A stretch of DNA of 11,023 bases, from positions 1 to 11,023 of the forward strand of contig PMXH01000559.1 of assembly GCA_003165855.1 (NCBI GenBank), given 5' to 3'. This DNA is from Acidobacteriaceae bacterium (lineage in GTDB: Bacteria; Acidobacteriota; Terriglobia; Terriglobales; Acidobacteriaceae). A program made the position numbers and the translations under genes. Every line of letters begins with the position of its first letter. The first letter of the stretch is position 1. The notes below the pieces were generated by a model. The model was not told the origin of the DNA and searched no databases. It was given only the letters and a program-made list of their open reading frames with translations. Of the stretch, positions 6,298-11,023 are shown piece after piece.

Positions 6298-7112
6298 GCC
6301 AACATTCCTTCGTCGAATCGACGATTCGCGGCTTCACTCGGGCTGTGTCGAAAGCTCTGCAGGCGGAACACGCCGCAACCCAGCCCGGATTGCTGCAGCA
6401 TCTTGATCCTCGTGTCCGAGTCATCGGAATCTTCTCTCTCGTTATTTCGGTGATCCTCTGCCGACGGCTGGAGGCCATTGCAGCCATCTTCCTCATCGCA
6501 GTTGCAATCGCGGTCGCCTCCAGAGTGAGTCTCAAGTCACTCGCAAAACGAGTTTGGCTGGTGGTGCTAGGCTTCTCGGGCGTGATCGCTTTACCCGCGT
6601 TATTTCTTACTCCCGGAGAGCCGCTTTTCACCGCAGCGGCCCTGCACCTTTCCGTCTCCGTTCAAGGACTGCGGACGGCCGCGTTGCTGGTCCTGCGGGT
6701 GGAAACAGCGGCCACACTCACGACTGTTCTAGTGCTTTCGACCGCCTGGACTCACATCTTGAAGGCGCTCCGTTCGCTGCGCCTCCCGGCCGAGGTCGTC
6801 ACCATGCTGGCCATGACCCACCGCTACGTGTTCTTGTTGATCGAGACGGCCAACCAGATGTTCGAATCGAGGCAGAGCCGCGCGGTCGGTATACTGAGCG
6901 CTTCCGAGCAACGCAAAATGACGGCCCGAACTGCTGGAGTGCTGCTGAGCAAGAGCATCGAACTCAGCCACGAGGTGTACCTGGCCATGGTGTCCCGCGG
7001 CTTCCGGGGAGAAGTTCGTCTCTTGACCGACTTCCGCCTGAGACCCCGCGATTATGTCGGACTGACTGCCTTCGTCTTTAGTAGCTGCTTAGCCGCATGG
7101 ATGGGGAGGTAA
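6294..7112 (+). CDS. cbiQ: CbiQ/EcfT transmembrane component of the cobalt/nickel ECF transporter
   Basis: The 272-aa membrane coupling protein links the CbiO ATPase to CbiM. Hydrophobic segments lie at about 42-76, 88-104 and 120-150, with the last near the C-terminus (255-270). The cytoplasmic coupling region has LAMTHRYVFLLIETANQMFESRQSR and later LLSKSIELSHEVYLAMVSRGFRG. These correspond to the two Arg-Gly-type (ARG) coupling motifs of EcfT proteins, here RAVG and SRGF. The start is ATG 6294, whose ATGA overlaps the cbiM stop, giving translational coupling. An earlier in-frame ATG at 6270 lies inside cbiM without a ribosome-binding site. The stop at 7110-7112 overlaps the ribosome-binding site of cbiO. 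Confidence 0.9.
   Translation: MSQHSFVESTIRGFTRAVSKALQAEHAATQPGLLQHLDPRVRVIGIFSLVISVILCRRLEAIAAIFLIAVAIAVASRVSLKSLAKRVWLVVLGFSGVIALPALFLTPGEPLFTAAALHLSVSVQGLRTAALLVLRVETAATLTTVLVLSTAWTHILKALRSLRLPAEVVTMLAMTHRYVFLLIETANQMFESRQSRAVGILSASEQRKMTARTAGVLLSKSIELSHEVYLAMVSRGFRGEVRLLTDFRLRPRDYVGLTAFVFSSCLAAWMGR
7105..7110 (+). promoter_or_regulatory. Ribosome-binding site supporting the TTG start of cbiO
   Basis: GGAGGT lies 9 nt before TTG 7120 and runs into the cbiQ stop codon at 7110-7112. This supports the rare start codon and tight coupling of the two genes. Confidence 0.65.
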
Positions 7113-7119
7113 GCAAGCG

Positions 7120-7932
7120 TTGCCACCAACTTTCGAAGTGCAGGACATCAGTTTCTCCTACGAAGCAATCCCGGCGATCCGTGGGCTCACGCTTCGCATC
7201 GACGAAGGTGACCACGTTGCGCTGCTTGGAGCCAACGGCTCCGGCAAGTCCACACTGCTGCGAATTCTGGATGCTCTATATTTTCCCTCGGCAGGTTCCG
7301 TTAAGTTTAAGGGCGAGGCTCTCACTCAGAAACACTTTCAGCAAGACGAATTCTCCTTGAATTTCCGCCGGCGCGTCGCGCTTGTCTTCCAGAATCCCGA
7401 TGTCCAGTTGTTTAATCCCACCGTATTCGACGAGGTCGCCTACGGTCCTTTGCAGATGCAATGGAGCAAAGAAGATGTAATGCGCCGAGTAGATGAGACG
7501 CTCCAGTTCATGTCAATTTCACACTTGAGGGACCGTCCGCCTTACCGGCTCTCCGGGGGTGAAAAAAAACGGGTCGCCTTGGCCTCCGTGCTCGTCCTGG
7601 ACCCCGAAGTCCTACTGCTCGACGAGCCAACCGCGACGCTCGATCCGAAGAGTCAAAGCCAGGTCGTGGACCTCATTCAGCAGTGGAAAGGCACAGCGAA
7701 GACTGTCGTCACAGCGACTCATCAGCTGGAAATTGTCGAAGACATTGCCGATCGAGTCCTCGTGCTTGAGGCAGGCGCCGTGATTGCCGAAGGAACGCCA
7801 TCGGAGATCCTCTCCAACTCCGACCTGCTTCTCAGAGCAAATCTGATTCACGCCCATCGTCATTCTCACGGCGGCATCGTGCACTCGCACCCCCACCTTC
7901 ACGGGCATTCTCACCATGAACATGAGCACTGA
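7120..7932 (+). CDS. cbiO: CbiO/EcfA ATP-binding component of the cobalt/nickel ECF transporter, with His-rich C-terminal tail
   Basis: This 270-aa ABC ATPase powers metal import. Walker A is GANGSGKST (37-45), the Q-loop is at Gln91 (FQNPDVQLF), the signature is LSGGE (144-148), Walker B is VLLLDEP (164-170), the D-loop is TLD and the switch His is at 201 (THQ). All catalytic elements are intact. The start is TTG 7120: a GGAGGT at 7105-7110 lies 9 nt upstream and overlaps the cbiQ stop, and no ATG or GTG lies before Walker A in a suitable place. After the ABC domain the protein ends in a tail (about 244-270) with 13 His in 27 residues. The tail is likely to bind or buffer Ni2+ or Co2+ on the cytoplasmic side. 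It is the last gene of the cbiM-cbiQ-cbiO operon. No cobalamin, urease or hydrogenase gene follows to indicate which metal is used. Confidence 0.94.
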   Translation: MPPTFEVQDISFSYEAIPAIRGLTLRIDEGDHVALLGANGSGKSTLLRILDALYFPSAGSVKFKGEALTQKHFQQDEFSLNFRRRVALVFQNPDVQLFNPTVFDEVAYGPLQMQWSKEDVMRRVDETLQFMSISHLRDRPPYRLSGGEKKRVALASVLVLDPEVLLLDEPTATLDPKSQSQVVDLIQQWKGTAKTVVTATHQLEIVEDIADRVLVLEAGAVIAEGTPSEILSNSDLLLRANLIHAHRHSHGGIVHSHPHLHGHSHHEHEH

Positions 7933-8106
7933 GCGCCTGTGCAGGCGTCCCGTTGCCACAGAAACTAGGGTGCTGCGCTGCGCCCGAACCTGTAGGTAAC
8001 GGTCGCGCTGGCACAGGAAGTATGCGGCCTCCGACAACCTCCTGGACGTCAGAAGGAAAGAAGTTCTCCGTTGTCTGCCCGGTGTACCCGTTCGCGACAA
8101 GGAAGT

Positions 8107-8256
8107 TCAAACTACGCTTCGTCGGCCGCTCAGTAGGTGAATGACCAGGACCACAAACGCGACAACTAAGAGCAAGTGGATCAGGACTCCGCCGAAATGC
8201 AAACTGAAACCCAAAAGCCATAAACCTGGAAGAACCACGACAATGGTCGAAAGCAT
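8107..8256 (-). CDS. lmo0937/DUF5670-like small membrane protein
   Basis: This is a 49-residue frame too short for common length cut-offs. It starts MLSTIVVVLPGLWLLGF, continues with a Gly-Gly turn (FGG, 21-23), then a second hydrophobic stretch IHLLLVVAFVVLVIHLLSG, and ends GRRSVV. Two membrane segments (about 3-18 and 25-43) separated by a short GG-containing loop and closed by a basic SGRR tail are the hallmark of the lmo0937-type family of bacterial mini-membrane proteins, typically about 50 aa. GGAAG lies 6-7 nt before the ATG. It is on the same strand as, and 168 nt downstream of, the SYLF-protein gene, and may be co-transcribed with it. The function of the family is unknown; the link to envelope or osmotic stress is only by neighbourhood. 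Confidence 0.8.
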   Translation of the reverse strand: MLSTIVVVLPGLWLLGFSLHFGGVLIHLLLVVAFVVLVIHLLSGRRSVV

Positions 8257-8424
8257 AGCAACTTCCAGTGCTCATTTTGCGACGTGGTTCTAGCACAACG
8301 TCCGCGAGACACCTTTTCGCGCCAACGGAGAGGAGGGTAAATGATGGGGCTGGCCGCCACCTGCATAAAGAGTCGGCCAAACGACAGACAGCGGCAACCC
8401 CAAATCTTGCGATTTCTACTTCTA

Positions 8425-9111
8425 CTAGTTCGCTCTAGCTTCAGCTTTTGCGCCGCGAATTTCCGCAACGAATGGCTGGGCTGCGGCCGGAACTGGCACT
8501 TTTCCCATCAGCAACGCTCGAGTTGTGACTCCGTGTCCGTATATCGCGTGCCGGGAATCACTGTCCTGGCGGAGCGATGCACCTGTCAGCGTGAGCCCGG
8601 CAAACGCACCCTTGGCACGGGAGTAGGTCAGGATCTCCGTATCCAGTTTCCAATCCGTACCCGCCGTGGCATGCCGTCCAACTGGACCAGCTGCCGCGGA
8701 AGCGTCTCCTCCCACTTGAAAATTACTCGAGAGCAGTCTTTGCATTGCTTTGTCGCTCTGAAAGATCATTACCACGTCCACAGCTTCTACACCGATCTGC
8801 AGTCCCCAACTGCCGCCCGAGATCGTGATGAACGCTGGCGCGCTCCAGCCATTCGCGGTCCGGCAGGTTGCCACGCCTTTGCCTCCTTCAGCTCCGAAGA
8901 CAAACCCGCCCTTGACCATGTGCGGTATAACGGCCACGCACTTTGCGTGCTCCAACACTTCTTCCGGGATTCCCTTGTCCGGCATCCCCATAATTTCGTG
9001 CATTACACTGGTCGCGTTGTTCAGTCGGTCGGTGGCATCTTCCCGCGCCGATCCTGCCCAGCACAGCGTGCCGAGACTCAACATCGCAAGTACAAACATT
9101 ACTTTTTTCAT
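8425..9111 (-). CDS. Secreted SYLF-domain (YSC84/Ysc84-like lipid-binding) protein
   Basis: The product is 228 aa with an N-terminal signal peptide (MKKVMFVLAMLSLGTLCWA, cleavage near 19-20), so it is exported to the periplasm or envelope. The rest is a SYLF domain. It contains AKCVAVIPHMVKGGFVFGAE (about 56-75), a GWSAPAFI segment, the GGSWGLQIGVEAVDVVMIF core (99-117), GPVGRHATAGTDWK, and ILTYSRAKGAFAGLTLTG (160-177). These are the conserved blocks of the family, which binds phosphoinositides in eukaryotes and is poorly characterised in bacteria. ATG 9111 was chosen for its signal peptide and the GAGG about 7 nt upstream; the longer frame to 9252 has no sensible N-terminus. The leader carries a strong hairpin and a candidate sigma-54 element. 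Confidence 0.9.
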   Translation of the reverse strand: MKKVMFVLAMLSLGTLCWAGSAREDATDRLNNATSVMHEIMGMPDKGIPEEVLEHAKCVAVIPHMVKGGFVFGAEGGKGVATCRTANGWSAPAFITISGGSWGLQIGVEAVDVVMIFQSDKAMQRLLSSNFQVGGDASAAAGPVGRHATAGTDWKLDTEILTYSRAKGAFAGLTLTGASLRQDSDSRHAIYGHGVTTRALLMGKVPVPAAAQPFVAEIRGAKAEARAN

Positions 9112-9141
9112 GGATAACCTCTTTTTCTGTGCCACCCGGAC

Positions 9142-9176
9142 GACCGGGGCAGACCCTGTCTCGGTCTGGACCGGTC
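9142..9176 (-). promoter_or_regulatory. Nested hairpin in the SYLF-gene leader
   Basis: The outer arms GACCGG (9142-9147) and CCGGTC (9171-9176) and the inner arms CAGACC (9150-9155) and GGTCTG (9163-9168) are both perfectly complementary. A 2x2 internal loop (GG/GA) separates them, and a 7-nt apical loop closes the structure. The hairpin ends 31 nt before the SYLF start codon. It could be a leader RNA structure controlling stability or translation, or a DNA operator. On neither strand does a long T-run follow, so it is not a standard terminator. Confidence 0.5.
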
Positions 9177-9347
9177 TTATTTCTGGCCGTCTGGTGTGGT
9201 GGGCAAACTGCCCTTTTGAGACACCCCCAGATTCGCTCACTTGCCCTTGCAATACTGTGCAAAATGGATCATGTTACGCGCCATAAAACGCAATTTCCAA
9301 AACGGGCAGAGTTGCAAGGATGTGATCCAATCTCTGCAGGACATCGC

Positions 9348-9362
9348 GCAGAATCCGTGCCA
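9348..9362 (-). promoter_or_regulatory. Candidate sigma-54 (-24/-12) promoter upstream of the SYLF gene
   Basis: The minus strand reads TGGCACG-GATT-CTGC, which matches the consensus TGGCACG-N4-TTGC at 10 of 11 positions, with the invariant GG and GC correctly spaced. Transcription would start about 12 bp on, near 9336, leaving a leader of about 225 nt that includes the hairpin at 9142-9176. No enhancer-binding protein gene is in the window, and a single such match in 11 kb can be chance. Confidence 0.3.
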
Positions 9363-9449
9363 GGGGTTTTCAATTTGCCCAGGACTGATCCCGCCGAACG
9401 CGCTGCTGTTTATTGCGGGCTCCGGGCAACTCATTGCATACTTGCACCC

Positions 9450-10076
9450 ATGGGAATAGAAGACCCTCTGCTGCCAGGCGCGCACGTTCGCCTCGAACCG
9501 CTCGATTACCGCCACGTTGAAGGCTTGGTGGCCGCCGCGGCAGCCGACTCCTCCCTCTACCAGTGGAGTCCCGTCCCACAGGACAAAGTTGAGGCCACCC
9601 GCTACGTGGACACTGCCCTGGCGTGGCGGGACAGCGGGAGCGCGGTGCCCTTCGCCATCGTCCGCAAGGAGGACGGCGTCGTCATTGGGTCCACGCGCTT
9701 CTGGAATTTGGAGCGATGGCCGTGGCCGCCGAATCACCCGCGGCAGGGCCGCCACATCTTCGACGTCTGTGAGATCGGCTACACCTGGCTTACCCGCTCG
9801 GCGATCAGGACCGCAGCCAATACTGAAAGCAAGCAGCTCATGCTGACGCATGCTTTCGAAACCTGGCAGGTACTTCGTGTCTGCCTCCACACCGACGTGC
9901 GGAACCAGCGCTCCCGCGCTGCTATCGAACGCATCGGAGGGAAGTTCGAAGGGATACTCCGAGCCCATCGGATAGCGGCGGACCACACTGTCCGCGACTC
10001 GGCACGCTTCTCGATCGTAGCGGCGGAGTGGCCGGCGGTGAAGCAACAGCTGCGCCACCTCCTGAGGCAAGCCTGA
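9450..10076 (+). CDS. GNAT-family N-acetyltransferase (RimJ/RimL type)
   Basis: This 208-aa acetyltransferase uses acetyl-CoA to acetylate an amine, in this subgroup typically a protein N-terminus or a small molecule. It starts with VRLEPLDYRHVEGL (about 13-26), has the central strand VVIGSTRFWNLE (77-88), CEIGYTWL (107-114), and the acetyl-CoA region IRTAANTESKQLMLTHAFE (119-137). It continues with LHTDVRNQRSRAAIERIGGKFEGILR (146-171), the standard Acetyltransf_3 ending. ATG 9450 gives a family-like N-terminus. No ribosome-binding site precedes it. A weak promoter-like pair (TTGCGG at 9413, CATACT at 9437-9442) would start transcription at about the ATG, so the mRNA may be leaderless. The substrate is unknown; there is no operon partner. 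Confidence 0.88.
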   Translation: MGIEDPLLPGAHVRLEPLDYRHVEGLVAAAAADSSLYQWSPVPQDKVEATRYVDTALAWRDSGSAVPFAIVRKEDGVVIGSTRFWNLERWPWPPNHPRQGRHIFDVCEIGYTWLTRSAIRTAANTESKQLMLTHAFETWQVLRVCLHTDVRNQRSRAAIERIGGKFEGILRAHRIAADHTVRDSARFSIVAAEWPAVKQQLRHLLRQA

Positions 10077-10143
10077 CCAAATCGCATCCGCGGGAACTAG
10101 ACCAACGGAAATGTCGGGTGTAACGAACGCTTGAACCGAGATG

Positions 10144-10208
10144 GTTGCCATTGCGGATGGACTGTCAACGAAACAGTCGCGTAAACTAGGCCCGGCAGTT
10201 GCCATTGC
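10144..10208 (+). repeat. Direct repeat of GTTGCCATTGC, two copies
   Basis: An identical 11-mer occurs at 10144-10154 and 10198-10208, 54 bp apart. The second copy overlaps the -35 hexamer of the candidate promoter of the oxidoreductase gene, so the pair could be regulator-binding sites. Confidence 0.4.
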
Positions 10209-10227
10209 ATAATCTGCCGAGCATACT
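10199..10227 (+). promoter_or_regulatory. Candidate sigma-70 promoter of the Gfo/Idh/MocA oxidoreductase gene
   Basis: TTGCCA (10199-10204, 5 of 6 to TTGACA), a 17-bp spacer and CATACT (10222-10227, 4 of 6 to TATAAT) lie about 77 bp before the start codon at 10305. This is the best hexamer pair seen in the 228-bp gap. Confidence 0.45.
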
Positions 10228-10304
10228 CGTTTTCGTCGCCAACTGGACGCAGGATCGCACCCTGCGGCTGGGCTGAACATCGCTCGGGAAGGGGAGGGAC
10301 TGAA

Positions 10305-11023
10305 ATGCATCCTTTAACACGTCGTGATTTCATGCGCATCAGCGCGGGCTCCGTGGCCGCTGGAGCCGCGGTGAAGACCACCTTGATCCAGCCGGCCGCG
10401 CTTTTCGGCGCTGGCCGCGCCGTAGCGCCAAGCGATCGGGTCCGATTTGCCTCGATCGGCACCGGCACGCGCGGATGCGAACTTCTGCAAGCTTCGCTCG
10501 CGGTACCCGGGATAGAATGTGTCGCGGTCTGCGATCTCTATGACAGCCGGCACGAAGCGGCTCAAGAGGCATTGCAGAAGCAGGTCCCGGCGACGCGCAG
10601 CTATCATGAGATTCTGGACCGCAAGGATGTGGACGCGGTGATCGTTGCCGTCGCCGACCACCAGCATCGCCGGATCGTGGTGGATGCCTGCGCCGCGGGC
10701 AAGGATGTGTATTGCGAAAAACCGATGTCGCACACGGTGGAAGACGGCTTCGCCATGGTGGAGGCGGTGCGCAAGGGCAATCGCATTCTGCAGGTAGGCA
10801 GCCAGCGCGTAAGTTCCATTGTTTATGAAAAGGCGCGCGAACTCTTCGCGGCCGGAGCGCTCGGCGACGTTTTCTTCATCGAAGGCTCGTCGGATCGCAA
10901 CTCGGCCAGCGGCGCCTGGGTCTATCCGATTCCCGCCGACGCCAGCGAGCAGACTATCGACTGGAATGCGTTTCTGGTGGGCGCGCCCAAGCGGCCGTTT
11001 GACGCCGCGCGCTTCTTCCGCTG
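10305..11023 (+). CDS. Tat-exported Gfo/Idh/MocA-family NAD(P)-dependent oxidoreductase, N-terminal part (3' truncated by window)
   Basis: 239 codons are visible and the frame runs off the window. The N-terminus MHPLTRRDFMRISAGSVAAG is a twin-arginine signal (RRDFM), which sends a folded, cofactor-loaded enzyme to the periplasm. A Rossmann fold follows, with RFASIGTGTRG (48-57), then VAVCDLYDSR, the helix-strand stretch DVDAVIVAVADHQH, and the family's EKPMS motif (138-142). GSQR (165-168) begins the second domain, followed by GDVFFIEG. Members oxidise or dehydrate sugars and related polyols with NAD(P); Tat-signal paralogues are abundant in Acidobacteriota, Planctomycetota and Verrucomicrobiota and are often used on glycosides. 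The start is ATG 10305 with a GGGGAGGG at 10291-10298. The catalytic Lys of EKP is present; the substrate cannot be told. Confidence 0.92.
   Translation, partial: MHPLTRRDFMRISAGSVAAGAAVKTTLIQPAALFGAGRAVAPSDRVRFASIGTGTRGCELLQASLAVPGIECVAVCDLYDSRHEAAQEALQKQVPATRSYHEILDRKDVDAVIVAVADHQHRRIVVDACAAGKDVYCEKPMSHTVEDGFAMVEAVRKGNRILQVGSQRVSSIVYEKARELFAAGALGDVFFIEGSSDRNSASGAWVYPIPADASEQTIDWNAFLVGAPKRPFDAARFFR

Larger units (their letters stand above)
9112..9449. other. Divergent intergenic region between the SYLF gene and the GNAT gene
   Basis: This is 338 bp between divergent genes. It contains the nested hairpin at 9142-9176 and the sigma-54-like element at 9348-9362, both annotated separately. A second small hairpin lies at 9201-9213 (GGGCA-AAC-TGCCC) and is followed on the plus strand by TTTT. 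It resembles a weak terminator but has no gene before it. A weak sigma-70-like pair on the minus strand (TTGGAA at 9300-9295, TAACAT 18 bp further) is another candidate promoter for the SYLF gene. The frame of the GNAT gene is open through much of the region, but the peptide does not look like protein. Confidence 0.45.

Noticed and set aside
7933..7948. Hairpin GCGCCT-GTGC-AGGCGT directly after cbiO as a terminator
   Set aside because: The stem is 6 bp with one wobble pair, and no T-run follows; it may slow polymerase but is not a convincing intrinsic terminator.
8341..9117. 258-aa plus-strand frame with a good AGGAGGG before ATGATG
   Set aside because: It lies antisense to the well-supported SYLF gene; the peptide is rich in Cys, Arg and Ser with no family features, typical of a shadow frame.
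9129..9449. Upstream extension of the GNAT protein by 107 codons
   Set aside because: The peptide is low-complexity with no resemblance to acetyltransferases, and the conserved domain begins just after ATG 9450.
1..11023. CRISPR arrays, insertion sequences, tRNA or rRNA genes
   Set aside because: No regularly spaced repeats, transposase motifs, terminal inverted repeats or recognisable RNA genes were seen in the window.

Overview
The window looks like a chromosomal segment of a free-living Gram-negative soil or sediment bacterium. Acidobacteriota, probably Terriglobia, is my best guess. The grounds are a NodT-type outer-membrane efflux protein, an ECF metal transporter whose ATPase ends in a histidine-rich tail, a SYLF (YSC84-type) protein beside a tiny lmo0937/DUF5670-type membrane protein, a Tat-exported Gfo/Idh/MocA oxidoreductase, and a moderately GC-rich composition. 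This assignment is inference; no rRNA or marker gene is present.

Layout. (1) 1-432: the 3' end of a TolC/NodT-like efflux channel gene. (2) 491-4873: a possible oxygen- or energy-stress group. A Crp/Fnr-family regulator (minus) is divergent from a 223-aa protein that is essentially only the apical domain of GroEL (plus). A divergent acetate/propionate kinase follows (plus), facing a convergent zinc alcohol dehydrogenase (minus). Regulators of this family linked to chaperonins, acetate kinase and ADH recall fermentative or microoxic gene sets of other bacteria, but phosphoketolase, Pta, Hsp20 and USP genes are not in the window. (3) 5212-7932: a compact cobalt/nickel ECF operon: cbiM with a C-terminal extension that probably replaces CbiN/NikN, then cbiQ (ATGA overlap), then cbiO (7-nt gap, TTG start). 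(4) 8107-9111, minus strand: a SYLF-domain secreted protein followed by a 49-aa lmo0937-like membrane protein that a length cut-off would miss. A long leader with a nested hairpin and a sigma-54-like element lies upstream. (5) 9450-10076: a RimJ/RimL-type GNAT acetyltransferase. (6) 10305 to the window end: the 5' part of a Tat-signal Gfo/Idh/MocA oxidoreductase with a plausible sigma-70 promoter.

The most unusual item is the free-standing GroEL apical domain. It keeps the polypeptide-binding groove residues almost unchanged but has no equatorial (ATPase) or intermediate domain, and an Arg important in GroEL allostery is replaced by Cys. It closely matches in extent the engineered 'minichaperone' fragments of GroEL, and it is intact, with its own ribosome-binding site and non-GroEL extensions at both ends. 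Its position next to a Crp/Fnr regulator and acetate kinase suggests an ATP-independent holdase or client-capture role under energy limitation. That role is a hypothesis, not something the sequence shows.
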